NCBI GenBank assembly: GCA_963838375.1
Contig: CAWIQY010000021.1
Span: 62,001-126,000, forward strand
DNA: 64,000 bases
Reading direction: 5' to 3'
DNA from: DVED01 sp963838375
GTDB lineage: Bacteria; Cyanobacteriota; Cyanobacteriia; Cyanobacteriales; Geitlerinemataceae
In this document: positions 16,775-26,485 of the stretch, one piece after another
How positions within the stretch are numbered: position 1 is the stretch's first letter
Layout of the letters: each line of letters opens with the position of its first letter
Position numbers and translations under genes: made by a program
Notes under the pieces: model-generated
The model's database searches: none
Told to the model about the DNA's origin: nothing
Seen by the model: only the letters and a program-made list of their open reading frames with translations

Positions 16775-18653
16775 TCAAAAACACTTACCAAAATACTGAC
16801 GGTACAATTCAAATCGAGGAACTACTAAATTTCCTTGTAAGTGAACTAATCCCATACTATGTAATTTAAATGCGATCGCCGATTCTAACTCTACAGCATT
16901 GTTACTCCGAACCACTTTTGCCAAAGCTGTGGCGAGTTCTGGATGCTTCTGTAAACTCCATAAGTGGCGACGCAAATGATCTCCATAAAGTCCAGTTTCC
17001 GTTGCAGCCGTTTCTAACAATTCTTCCCAACTTAGCTGATGCTGAGCGATATGATAGAGTGCTAAACGCACCAGATAAGGATGTCCTCCAACTAATCCCA
17101 TCAACGGCTCGATTCGATCGGTCTGCCAATTCAACCCGTGTCGCTGCGCTAACTCTCTCACTTGAAGTAGATTAAATTCCGGTAATTCGATCGGTAAACC
17201 GACATGAAAGGGCGATTGATTGATATTCAAGGATATATAAACTTCGGTGGAATAGACCATCACTAAACGTAGATTTTTCCACAGTTGACTATTGCTATCA
17301 CCATATCCTGCTTTTTCGTACCAAGCGCGAAGTAAACAAAAAAAATCATCGGCAATTGTAGGATACTGAAACACTCGATCGACTTCATCTAAACCCAACA
17401 TCAAAGGTAGATCGTTATCGGAAAGCAAGACAATCTTCAAAATAGGCAGTACAATTATCTTTGCTACCGAAATAATCACTCCATCGATCGTCAATTCGAT
17501 CGATTAAATGAAGTTTGCTCGCAATTTTAGAACAAAACCACTTTAATAAACGCTCGAGACTTGTAAATACAGCCGCATCAGCGTGTTGAAAACTCAATGG
17601 AACTGTTCGATATCCTAAATCTTTGGCAATATAAAGAATTCGTGCCATCAGAGACGTTTTTCCCATCTGCCTAGGTGCTTTGATCCGAATTAATGCACCC
17701 GGAGAACCAATTTCTTTGTAGCACAATTCCTCTTGCGGCGATCGTTCGATATAAAATGCCGAAGCCAATCTCACTTGTCCGCTGGGTAACTCCGGTTCGG
17801 CAACCGGTAAAGGTAGAGCATCGATCGTCGAGAAAGTAGGAATAACTTCCCTCTCTTCCGTTAGAGAAAGTGAATTTTTTGTCAACCTCGTTTGTGTGAG
17901 TAAACTTAAAATATTTTCGATCGTTTTTGGGACATCAGACTTGGCATACAAGTCATATTGAAAGCTCCCATAAAGATATTCTCGAACATCATAATTAAAT
18001 AGCAGATAAGGCGGACAATTTACACGAATGGCAATGAGAATCGGTTGGCGACTCGGATGCCTTTCTTGAAGTTCTTTGACCCGTCGCAACAATTCGATCG
18101 CTATCTCGCTATTTGCCGATTTAGGCGAGAGGAATAGAACAAACCAATCACACTGTTGCAGTTGACGATCGATTCGACTTAACTCTTGCGAACTCGAGCC
18201 AATTTCTTCTTGACTGAGATCCGTTTGATGTCCGGCTTTTCTTAAAGCTTGTGACAAACAATTGACAACATTCCACTCGGGTTGCACATCGCCATGAAAA
18301 ATGGAAATTCGCTGGTTTTGTTTTGCCAGAAATCGCGGAGCTGTTACGGTTCTGTGACGCTCTAAAAACTGTTGTTGATATGCCCGTTCTAGCGCTCCTT
18401 TAATCTTCTTCTTTGTGACTTTTTCACCCAGGACAAGTGACAGTTTTTTCCACAGTTTATACCCCACATCTTTCTCTAAATATTGAGGATTAATCGGATA
18501 GATTTCTTCATATTTTTTGCCCTCCCAAGTTCCCACAACAATTTCTCGTTCGAGATCGCTCAGATGCTTTCCTGTACCCTCAAACATCAATGTATCGATA
18601 AATTCTAATGCTTCTTGTCCATTCATTCGGTCGCGATAGATTGGGATGAGCAT
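16775..18653 (-). pseudogene. TIR-like + AAA_35 ATPase multidomain protein, frameshifted
   Basis: Joined length is about 625 residues. Residues 10-100 are a winged-helix-like N-terminal module (LSDLEREIVVGTWEGKKYEEI, GEKVTK). Residues about 114-255 look like a TIR domain (ISIFHGD, then CDWFVLFLSPKSANSE with Glu183). From about 295 an AAA_35 domain begins, with Walker A KAPRQMGKTSLM. Near 17437 the frame breaks: one excess base lies between YFEDC and LLSDNDLPL. The second frame carries Walker B LGLDEVDRVF and the remaining AAA_35 region (GGHPYLVRLALYHI). A second possible start is Met10 (18626). The architecture suggests an NLR-like sensor, but no function is shown. Confidence 0.78.
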
Positions 18654-19035
18654 TAACGATCTTATTTTAACGTTAAGCTAAGACGCATTTAAATTGCGAA
18701 TCTTCTGTTCCTTGTTCCTCTTTTGCGGTTCCTAACTTTGACACCCTTCTCGATCGGGTTGCGGATCGATAATAGGTAATTGTACTGAACCTCGAGCTAA
18801 AAATTTACTTGACTGAACTCGCAGAACCTTCGATAGCCTGAGATTTTCTGGGGTTTTATGAGATTCTATCCATTGAAGTTATCCTTTTGGCAAGAGTTCT
18901 TCCCAAACTTCATCAAAGCTTTAAATTAGCTGGGTTTTCCTGGTTCCGTTCTTAGAACATTCGTGCCAAACTTTCATTAAGGCTTTATCAAAATTACGGG
19001 TTGCCTGAGCTAGACTCACTCAGTGAAGGGGTTGC
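18654..19035. other. Intergenic region, leader of the HD-hydrolase gene
   Basis: About 380 bases between the divergent TIR/AAA and HD genes, so promoters for both should lie here. Two imperfect direct repeats occur, CCAAACTTCATCAAAGCTTTA (about 18904-18924) and a diverged copy at about 18965-18986. I see no gene, RNA family or clear terminator. Confidence 0.4.
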
Positions 19036-19917
19036 ATGATGTTTAATTCTACAAGGTTGATTGTCGATCGATTTACCGAACGTTTACACGAAAATTATCG
19101 CCGTACCTATGGCAGTCAAAAGCCCAACTATCCCGAGATGGCTGTTTGGGCAGGGCGCATGGCACTGGAACAAATTGCTACCAGCGATGCGTTGTACCAC
19201 AATGCCGAACATACTATCTGCGTCACTCTCGTCGGGCAAGAGATTTTACACGGTAGACATTGTTTGGAAGGGGGTGTATCCCCAGAAGATTGGCTGCATT
19301 TTACGATCGCGGCAGTGTGCCACGACATCGGTTATGTCAAAGGGATTTGCCGCCAGGATGTTGATGCCGAACGCCTCTACGCCACCGGAAGGGGGGATCT
19401 CATCCCGTTACCCATCAGTTCCACCGATGCCAGCTTGACCCCCTATCACGTCGATCGGGGTAAACAGTTTGTGGAAGAACGATTTGGCGGACACGCTTCT
19501 ATCGATTCCGAACGTCTCAAAGCCCTGATCGAACTGACTCGTTTTCCCGTCCCCAACGATGCCAAATATCGCGACACCGAAAACTATCCCGGCTTGTTGC
19601 GCGCTGCCGATCTCATCGGACAACTCAGCGATCCCCGTTACTTATGCAAAATGAGTGCGCTCTTTTACGAGTTTGAAGAAACAGGAGCTAATGCCATACT
19701 GGGCTACAAAAGTCCGGGGGATTTGCGCCAAGGATATCCCGATTTTTATTGGAATGTCGTCTATCCTCTGATCCAAAAGGCGTTGCAATATCTAGAAATG
19801 ACCCAAGATGGACAAGGTATTATTGCGAGCTTGAATTCTCAGGTTTTTCAAGTCGAGCATGAAATTCTCAAGTCTACAATTTACTTGAGACACAAAACCG
19901 TTAAGTCTTGTTCTTAG
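19036..19917 (+). CDS. HD-domain metal-dependent phosphohydrolase
   Basis: A 293-residue soluble HD-domain protein. The metal-site residues are in YHNAEHT (His55, His59) and CHDIGYVKG (His96, Asp97), with a later Asp in RAADLIGQLSDPRY. The layout resembles class I cyclic-nucleotide phosphodiesterase-like HD proteins common in cyanobacteria, but the substrate is not known. The ATG at 19036 directly follows a purine-rich GAAGGGG. The frame is intact and the gene appears to be monocistronic. Confidence 0.88.
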   Translation: MMFNSTRLIVDRFTERLHENYRRTYGSQKPNYPEMAVWAGRMALEQIATSDALYHNAEHTICVTLVGQEILHGRHCLEGGVSPEDWLHFTIAAVCHDIGYVKGICRQDVDAERLYATGRGDLIPLPISSTDASLTPYHVDRGKQFVEERFGGHASIDSERLKALIELTRFPVPNDAKYRDTENYPGLLRAADLIGQLSDPRYLCKMSALFYEFEETGANAILGYKSPGDLRQGYPDFYWNVVYPLIQKALQYLEMTQDGQGIIASLNSQVFQVEHEILKSTIYLRHKTVKSCS

Positions 19918-19947
19918 TCAATGGGTTAATCCTCTACTTTTATAGCT

Positions 19948-20175
19948 TTAGGTATCCGTAGTTTCTTCTTGAGATTGAAGCGTATTCCAACAATCCGAAG
20001 CTTGTCTCAAGTGATCTGAAGTGTATTTCCCTGCCCAACCGCATTGAAAACACTTAAAGGAAAATTTTTGGTTTTCTTCGTATTCGTGATATTGAATGTC
20101 CGCCGAGTGGCATTTCGGGCAAAATCCTCCAAGAACCAGACATTCTAACTCCTGAATTTTTTGATTATCTAGCAT
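19948..20175 (-). CDS. Small zinc-ribbon protein
   Basis: A 75-residue protein with one treble-clef or zinc-ribbon unit: CPKC near residue 19, then CFQCGWAG near 42. The layout resembles the Lar/DksA-like small zinc-finger group. The N-terminal MLDNQKIQELECLVLGG may be helical. It converges with the HD-hydrolase gene (31 bp between stop codons). No function can be assigned; the paired cysteines and normal codon use make a real gene likely. Confidence 0.65.
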   Translation of the reverse strand: MLDNQKIQELECLVLGGFCPKCHSADIQYHEYEENQKFSFKCFQCGWAGKYTSDHLRQASDCWNTLQSQEETTDT

Positions 20176-20421
20176 TCATCTATTGTTGTATGCTGCCTTG
20201 AAATATTAGGGAATCCACTTTATTGCCGATCGAAAGTTCAGGACTAGTACTAGAGCGATGGAGTCGGTCGGAGAGTCCATCGTATTTCGATCGGTTTACT
20301 GTGTCGGCAGTGGCTTTGCTCGAGACTGCATGGCGATCGCCCAACTCTAGATCTGGGCTTGCTTCTAGATGCTTGAAACTAACACACACCTCCCTCAAGG
20401 TCTGTACGCTAGCGTACTAGA

Positions 20422-21147
20422 CTAACCTCTTCGAGACCCTAATAAGCGCATAAATTCACTCTGCACGAGACGATAACATTCGCAGGAGATTGCTTCTAAG
20501 TCTTCTTGATTACGGATGGTAATCATACCTCGGCGATATTCGATCGTGCCCGCCTGTTGCAGAATGCCCGCAGCAACTGTCACCCCCGAACGGCGAATAC
20601 CTAACATATTCGAGATAAATTCCTGCGTCAGCGGTAACTGGTTGGACAGGACACAATCTTGCACGGAGAGTAGCCAGCGAGCGAGTCGCTCTTCCGTTGT
20701 GTGCTGCCGATTGCAAGCCGCACTTTGTGACACTTGGGTCAAGAGCGCTTGAGTATACAAAAGCAGTAGTTGTTGCAACTTTCCCCCTTGATGAAATGCC
20801 TGTTTGAGGATCTCAGCATTTAGCTTCAAAGCACTGCCTCGAATCTGGACGATCGCCCGACTCGGAGAACGATCTCCACCTAAAATAATAGGAAGACCCA
20901 CAATCCCTTCATTGCCAATTAGACCGATTTCTGTCGTCGATCCGTCCTCCATAATCGAAACTAACGAAATCATCGCTCGACCGGGAAAATACGCCACTTT
21001 CATCTCCTCTCCCATTTCGCAGAGCACTTGTCCGGGGTCGAGAAAAATGGGTTCTAGGTGGGGCGCGAGTTGTTGAAACTCTGACGGGGGCAAAGCTGCC
21101 AGCAGTTGGTTGATCGGAAGAGAAGAACTCTGGGACACAATATTCAA
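20422..21147 (-). CDS. Crp/Fnr-family transcriptional regulator (copy 1)
   Basis: A 241-residue regulator with an N-terminal cyclic-nucleotide-binding beta-roll (about 10-140) and a C-terminal Crp-type winged helix (about 150-225; LTQEFISNMLGIRRSGVTVA is the HTH). The ligand pocket lacks the canonical cAMP Arg/Glu motif as I read it, so the effector may not be cAMP. A CECY motif near the C-terminus is a feature of this cyanobacterial subgroup. The start codon is TTG at 21147 or GTG at 21138. A close paralogue lies just upstream in the same direction. Confidence 0.88.
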   Translation of the reverse strand: MNIVSQSSSLPINQLLAALPPSEFQQLAPHLEPIFLDPGQVLCEMGEEMKVAYFPGRAMISLVSIMEDGSTTEIGLIGNEGIVGLPIILGGDRSPSRAIVQIRGSALKLNAEILKQAFHQGGKLQQLLLLYTQALLTQVSQSAACNRQHTTEERLARWLLSVQDCVLSNQLPLTQEFISNMLGIRRSGVTVAAGILQQAGTIEYRRGMITIRNQEDLEAISCECYRLVQSEFMRLLGSRRG

Positions 21148-21246
21148 TTAATAAATTTGAAAAACACACATTTTTGAGCTGATTATTAAAAATATAATTA
21201 TATCTTAACATTTTCAGTACGATACCGTACATACAATGGTGTAACT

Positions 21247-21957
21247 TCAATGTATTCCCAAAAGTCGATCGAACTCCAGAGCCATTAGGCGATAACACTC
21301 ACACGATCGAGCTTCTAACTCCACTCGATCGAGAATGGCGATTTGACCGCGACGGCAGCGGATGAGTTCTGCCTTTTGCAAGATGCTGGCAGCATCGGTC
21401 ACACTTGCCCGACGCACCCCTAGCATTTGGGCGATGGAAGTTTGCGTCAGGGAAAATTCCGAAAAGTTGGTGCGATCTTCCAAACAAAGCAACCAGCGAG
21501 CCAATCGTTGCTCGATGGCATGGTGGGTTTGGCAGACCAGAATTTGAGAAAGTTGGCTCAAACGCGCTTGGGTGTACCGCAGAAGCTGTTGTTGCAAGGC
21601 TCCCCCCCGTGCAAATTCCTTTTGAAGAATCTCTGCATCCAACCTCAATGCAGTTCCTCCTATCTGCACGATCGCTTCGTGGGTGCTGCGATTACTTCCC
21701 AAAATAATCGGCAGACCGATCGTCCCTTCATTTCCCACTAACCCAACTTCCGTGCTGGAGTGGTTCGACAGCCGAGACACCAGGGAGATGGCGGCTTGTT
21801 CGGGGAAATAGGCGGTTTCGATCCATTCGTTTGATTGATAGACAATTTGTCCAAATTTGAGGACAATGCGCTCTAGGTAAGGAGTCAGACGCTCAAAGTC
21901 CTCGATGGGCAGTGTCGCTAGCAGTTGGTTGGTAGAGTGCTGGATATAGGGTGACAT
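21247..21957 (-). CDS. Crp/Fnr-family transcriptional regulator (copy 2)
   Basis: A 236-residue paralogue of the neighbouring regulator, with matching blocks throughout (NQLLATLPIEDFERLTPYLE, GLVGNEGTIGLPIILG, RLARWLL and a CECYRLMALEF tail). The N-terminal beta-roll and the C-terminal helix-turn-helix (LTQTSIAQMLGVRRASVTDA) are both complete. The recognition helices of the two paralogues are similar but not identical, so they may bind related sites. About 100 bp separate the two genes, which makes a tandem duplication likely. The ATG at 21957 fits the conserved start. Confidence 0.88.
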   Translation of the reverse strand: MSPYIQHSTNQLLATLPIEDFERLTPYLERIVLKFGQIVYQSNEWIETAYFPEQAAISLVSRLSNHSSTEVGLVGNEGTIGLPIILGSNRSTHEAIVQIGGTALRLDAEILQKEFARGGALQQQLLRYTQARLSQLSQILVCQTHHAIEQRLARWLLCLEDRTNFSEFSLTQTSIAQMLGVRRASVTDAASILQKAELIRCRRGQIAILDRVELEARSCECYRLMALEFDRLLGIH

Positions 21958-22187
21958 AAATCACAGCCGTCTCGATGGGTAAAGTTGCCGTTCTCAAATA
22001 TCTGGCTCTAGTTTTAGAACCACATTTTCACTGCCGATCTCGCTGTGTCTCGTGCTGTTGCGTCCAAATAGCGATATCGGCGCTTCGACAAGAGGCAATT
22101 ACCTATTTGACTGATAATTTTTGAGGATTGAACATTTTTTTAGGTATATTAACTTATCGTTCCATCAACTATATTATGGCATTTGCT

Positions 22188-22871
22188 TCATTTGCGTGTA
22201 TCTCGGTGCTGTCGCCGCAATACCACAGGCAAGAGAGAGAGTAGAGAAAGCAAACCGAGGGCGATCGTGAAGGGAAGGCGATTGCCACCTGTCAGAGCTT
22301 GACTTCCCGTGACACCCAGCCATGTATACACCAGGGTTCCGGGAACAATCCCAAAGAATGTCCCCACAGAATAAGGCATCCAGTGAATGGGGGTGAGTCC
22401 GAAGAGAAAATTGACGATATTAAACGGGGAAATAGGCGCAAAACGGATGGCAAGAACGAACTGCCAAGGACGTTTTCGGACAGCTTGGTTAAATTGTTTT
22501 AGAGCTTTGTGTTTGCCATATCGGTGTTCGATCCAGTTTCGCAATCCGTAACGAGCCATCGAGAATGCGGCAATTGCTCCCAGGGTTGCTCCGATGACGG
22601 AAAGAACCGTTCCCCAAACTAAACCAAAAACCGTCCCGGCGGCGATCGTCATCACGGTTCCGGGAATGCCCAACATTGTCAGTAAAATGTAAATGAAGAT
22701 AAATCCGAGAAATGCCCCGTATCCCCCATTTTGCAAATATTCGATCGCCAAGTCTGGATGCAAAACCCAACGGAAAGAACTCAATAAACAGACGAATAGA
22801 CAGATGCCGATGACGATCGTTGCTATTCGGTATCGATTGACAAATCGAGAGATTTTTCGGGTACATTTCAC
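22188..22871 (-). CDS. TVP38/TMEM64-family membrane protein
   Basis: A 227-residue inner-membrane protein of the SNARE-associated/DedA superfamily. Membrane helices can be seen at about residues 16-35, 50-75, 80-108 and 150-220. Family marks are IPGTVMTIAAGTVFG, the reentrant-loop glycine region, and RFAPISPFNIVNFLFGLTPI. These proteins are proposed lipid scramblases or transporters. It lies downstream of arsS on the same strand (about 40 bp apart), and such a neighbour is common at cyanobacterial arsenosugar loci. A link to arsenolipid traffic is inference. Confidence 0.9.
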   Translation of the reverse strand: MKCTRKISRFVNRYRIATIVIGICLFVCLLSSFRWVLHPDLAIEYLQNGGYGAFLGFIFIYILLTMLGIPGTVMTIAAGTVFGLVWGTVLSVIGATLGAIAAFSMARYGLRNWIEHRYGKHKALKQFNQAVRKRPWQFVLAIRFAPISPFNIVNFLFGLTPIHWMPYSVGTFFGIVPGTLVYTWLGVTGSQALTGGNRLPFTIALGLLSLLSLLPVVLRRQHRDTRK

Positions 22872-22910
22872 GGCTTTAATTTCACAGTTTTAGTCTTGAA
22901 GCCTCTCCCA

Positions 22911-23915
22911 TTACACCAACGAACCTCCACAACTCGAACCACTTCCGGCTGTACAGCCATAGCAGTAGGATGCGGTGCGAACCCGATCGAGAACGTCTAA
23001 ACTTCCCAATTTCAGAAGCTTGGTAACGGTGAGAGGTTCCCCATTTTTCAATTTCGCTGGGAGGTTTTCCATTTGGTTGAAGTCGCAATCGTAGATATTA
23101 CCCAGGTAGTCGATCGACAACTCGTTACGACACATTAAGTTAGCAACGGTGCTGGGGTTATAATTCTCTTCTAAAAAATGTGTATAGGTACGATCGAGCT
23201 TTTGTCGCTGAAGAAATTGTTTGGTTCGCCCGATCGGTAAATTTGTAATGGTTAGTAATTGGTTGAATTGGATACCGAAATGTTCGTCGAGATAGACTTT
23301 ATAAGCTTGCTCTAATTTGCCTTGTTCGGGCGGCAAGGAAAACTGTTCGATGGATGTGGGAATTGGGGGATTGTAGACTAAATCGAGAACTAAGTTCGCA
23401 TCGGTTCCATATCCCAATTGATTTAGCCTTTGCAGGGCACGAATCGAGGCGTCGAATACCCCATTGCCTCGCATTTTATCCACATTATCCGCTTGATAAC
23501 AGGGCAAGGAAGCGACGACTCTAACTTGATTGTTGGCGAAATATTCGGGTAAATCTTCATAGCCTGAAACGAAACAGATGGTGAGGTTCGATCGAACGAT
23601 GACCTCTTTATTCGTTTCTCTTGCTGCTTCAACCAGCGATCGAAAACCGTAATTCATTTCCGGTGCACCGCCGGTTAAATCTACTGTTTGAATTTGGGGG
23701 AAACGCTGAATGACTTCTATCAGTCGATCGCAAATTTCGGGAGATAATTCTTCGGTTCGTTTGGGTCCAGCTTCCACATGGCAATGAGTACACGCTAAGT
23801 TACAAATTTTACCAAGATTGATTTGTAAGACGGTTATTTTTTGTTTGGTTAAGGGAGTTTCGATTTTTTGAGAAAAGGGAGTAACTTTTAGATCGGAAAC
23901 AGAATTCGTCATCAT
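22911..23915 (-). CDS. arsS: Arsenosugar biosynthesis radical SAM protein ArsS
   Basis: A 334-residue radical SAM enzyme that transfers the 5'-deoxyadenosyl group of SAM to methylated arsenic, leading to oxo-arsenosugars. The 4Fe-4S motif CNLACTHC (Cys38, Cys42, Cys45) is followed by DLTGGAPEMN. The C-terminal DUF3641 region ends in CYGCTAGSGSSCGG, a cysteine-rich auxiliary site typical of ArsS. The frame is complete and the length is normal. Its usual partner arsM lies upstream on the same strand but carries two lesions. Confidence 0.92.
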   Translation of the reverse strand: MMTNSVSDLKVTPFSQKIETPLTKQKITVLQINLGKICNLACTHCHVEAGPKRTEELSPEICDRLIEVIQRFPQIQTVDLTGGAPEMNYGFRSLVEAARETNKEVIVRSNLTICFVSGYEDLPEYFANNQVRVVASLPCYQADNVDKMRGNGVFDASIRALQRLNQLGYGTDANLVLDLVYNPPIPTSIEQFSLPPEQGKLEQAYKVYLDEHFGIQFNQLLTITNLPIGRTKQFLQRQKLDRTYTHFLEENYNPSTVANLMCRNELSIDYLGNIYDCDFNQMENLPAKLKNGEPLTVTKLLKLGSLDVLDRVRTASYCYGCTAGSGSSCGGSLV

Positions 23916-24051
23916 TTCTTCTATTTAGAATTTTGGATTTTGGATGATATAGCTGAACACATAACAGTTAGGACATATTCTGGTAGGAACGAAGCATTTG
24001 CCCTTCTTCGTCTTCTTCTTCGCCCACCCCGACTATAAATATTGTCAAGAA

Positions 24052-24168
24052 CCGCCTGGGGTTTAAACCCCAGGCTAATAGCTCAAGTTATCTAAAGATA
24101 ACTGAATAAAGAGTTGAGTCCACTTAAGTGGACTTAAGCGATTAGCCTGTAACTTAAGTTACAGGCGG
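24052..24168. repeat. 117-bp element of four consecutive palindromes
   Basis: Four palindromes follow one another: a perfect 22-bp one centred on GGGTTTAAACCC (24054-24075), AGTTATC-TAAA-GATAACT (24086-24103), perfect GTCCACTTAAGTGGAC (24118-24133) and a perfect 22-bp one centred on TAACTTAAGTTA (24145-24166). The outer ends CCGCCTG and CAGGCGG are mutual inverted repeats, as are the inner GGCTAAT and ATTAGCC. It looks like a MITE or REP-type unit between arsM and arsS. Confidence 0.9.
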
Positions 24169-24225
24169 AATTGAAACTTATAAAAATAGATTGTAGTGCG
24201 TTTCGGTTCTCAATCTACAGACTCA

Positions 24226-25412
24226 TTAACAACAACCACTGCTTTCACCACAAACGGGTGTATCGATCGCGATCGTTTCTCGGTAATCCAGTCCTTTGGT
24301 TTCTTTCGCACTGCGAATGCTGCTGCGTTTGCAATCAAAAGGTATTGCCTCTTCTAGAGGAATATCGGTATGAGGAAGAACCGGAATTAGATCGTCTTGA
24401 TACGGACTATTCGATCGGGTTAAAAGCTGAAACGTTTTGTCACAAACAGCCATCCGTTGACCTCGATTATAAACATGACCGTCATCATCTTGAACTTGTT
24501 TCCAAGGTCCTTTATAAATCACCGCTTGATTTCGTTCCCAGCAATCTCCTTCTTTACCTTTAAATGCACGAACCGTTACCGATCGAAACTCAATTCCCTC
24601 GATCGTTTGCCAAGGTTCTTCTTGTCGGCTGAGAATCTCCATTCCATAAAATCCGGCTTTCTCAAACATTTTTAGAAAGGTATCTTCTCGGAACGCACCG
24701 GAAAGACAACCACTCCATAACGTTGGATCGGCAATCATTTCTGGCGTTGGATCTTCGTCGCAAACAATATCGGAAATAACCACCCGACCGCCACGTTTGA
24801 GAACTCGATATAGTTCTTGAAACAGTTAAGTTTTATCTTGAGGACGAACCAAGTTTAAAACACAGTTGGAAACCACAACATCGACACTGTTATCAGCAAC
24901 GAGCGGTTGTTCTTGGCGCAGTCGATCGCATTGTGCCTCAAATTCTGAAACCTGCTCGATCGTCTCAATGGGATTCGCCGTCAACCAAGTTTGAACTTTG
25001 TCTAAATCTAGCGCTAAATCTTGAATTTTTCCCTTGACAAAGCGAACGTTATCGTATCCAACTTTATCGCGATTTCCGGCTGATACTTTCGCGCCAACTT
25101 CAACATTTCATCGTTGAAATCGACCCCGATGATGCGACCTTCTGCCCCCACTTTTTGCGACAAAATGTAGCAGATCTTGCCGGCACCGGAACCCAAATCA
25201 ACCACAGTTTCCCCGGCATTCACATAACGAGATGGATCGCCACAACCGTAGTCTTTTTCCAGGATTTCATCTGGTAATATCTTGAGATATTGCCCTTCAT
25301 ATTCAGTCGGACAACACAAACTCGCTTCAGCGGCTTTTGCCCCCGCTTGGTAGCGTTCCAGGACAGCTTGTTCGAGGTTTGTTGACTGGGATGCGATCGT
25401 TGTTTCTGTCAT
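24226..25412 (-). pseudogene. arsM: Arsenite methyltransferase ArsM of the arsenosugar type, two lesions
   Basis: SAM-dependent arsenic methyltransferase, about 395 codons once joined. The first part (ATG at 25412) holds motif I DLGSGAGKICY and GVDFNDEMLKLARKYQPEIA. Near 25070 one base is missing: the following DKVGYDNVRFVKGKIQDLA is in another frame. That frame runs on through SNCVLNLVRPQDK to an in-frame TAA at about 24831, then continues as LFQELYRVLKRGG and to the end, with a C-terminal SSGCC cysteine pair. A one-base loss plus a nonsense codon is more than one sequencing slip would give, so this may be a true pseudogene. arsS and TVP38 follow downstream. Confidence 0.82.
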
Positions 25413-25654
25413 TAGAGTTGGTTCTATCTGCAATATTGAAATGATTAAAGTTTTGGAGTCTATCCCTTTTTAAGATAGAGGAGGTTCTGCCCGGGCAGAA
25501 TTTTCGACATTATCACAGTGTATCGTTAGATTAAACACCCGATCGCTGAAGATTGCCTGAGAAGGTACTGGGCGAGAACTGATAAACCCTCAACTTGCCG
25601 GAAAAGCCGGGAAACGCTAGGGTTGAGAATGTTTGCTACTAGGAACGATCGATC

Positions 25655-26437
25655 GTGCCCACTCCCCACCTTCTCGCCCTCGATTTCGATGGAGTCATCT
25701 GCAACGGACTCGTCGAATATTTCCAAACTGCGTGGCGTACTTACTGCCAAATTTGGTCGCCAGACGATTCTACCCCACCCGAGGGGTTCGCCGAAAGTTT
25801 CTACCGCTTGCGCCCCGTCATCGAAACGGGTTGGGAAATGTCCGTGCTCATTCGCGCCCAGATGCAGGGACTTTCCGAAGAGGCGATTTTGGCAAATTGG
25901 CGGCAGATTGCCCAGAACATCCTTGTCGAAGAGGGACTCGAACCTAAAACCTTAGCCACACAACTCGACGGATTTCGAGATAACTGGATTGCGTCAGATT
26001 TGGACGGATGGCTGAGTTTGCATGAGTTTTATCCTGGAGTTGTCCAGCGGCTACAAAAATTACTCGAGTCTCCCATTCAACTGTTTATTATCACCACAAA
26101 AGAAGGCAGATTTGTTCGATCGCTTTTGCAGCAACAAGGCATCGATTTCCCCTTCCAACAATTATTTGGCAAAGAATCGGGAAAACCCAAACATCAGGTT
26201 TTACGAGAATTGTCGATCGAATATACCACCGCTGGAAAACCCCCCACAATCTGGTTTGTTGAAGATCGACTGAAAACCTTACAAAATGTGCAGAAACATG
26301 AGGAACTGACCGAAGTCGGACTCTATCTCGCGGATTGGGGATACAATACCGCAGCGGAACGTCAAGAAGCGGAAGAAGATCACCGAATTCGGTTGCTGTC
26401 TCTGGAACAATTCAGCCAGGATTTCTTGGCTTGGTGA
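25655..26437 (+). CDS. HAD-family hydrolase
   Basis: A 260-residue HAD-superfamily protein. Motif I is LDFDGVICN (Asp nucleophile near residue 10), motif II is IITTKEG (Thr near 135), a conserved Lys follows in GKESGKPK, and motif IV is FVEDRL. A large helical cap lies between motifs I and II. The start is GTG at 25655, which begins the conserved segment directly. It most likely acts on a small phosphorylated metabolite, with no substrate evident. The frame is intact. A GNAT gene follows 48 bp downstream. Confidence 0.87.
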   Translation: MPTPHLLALDFDGVICNGLVEYFQTAWRTYCQIWSPDDSTPPEGFAESFYRLRPVIETGWEMSVLIRAQMQGLSEEAILANWRQIAQNILVEEGLEPKTLATQLDGFRDNWIASDLDGWLSLHEFYPGVVQRLQKLLESPIQLFIITTKEGRFVRSLLQQQGIDFPFQQLFGKESGKPKHQVLRELSIEYTTAGKPPTIWFVEDRLKTLQNVQKHEELTEVGLYLADWGYNTAAERQEAEEDHRIRLLSLEQFSQDFLAW

Positions 26438-26485
26438 CTGGAAAGATTGTCCGGTAGACACAATAGTATAGCCAGGGGAAAGTCA

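Noticed and set aside
20180..20398. 72-codon minus-strand frame next to the zinc-ribbon gene
   Set aside because: Low-quality peptide, overlapped by an equally long frame on the other strand, with no support.
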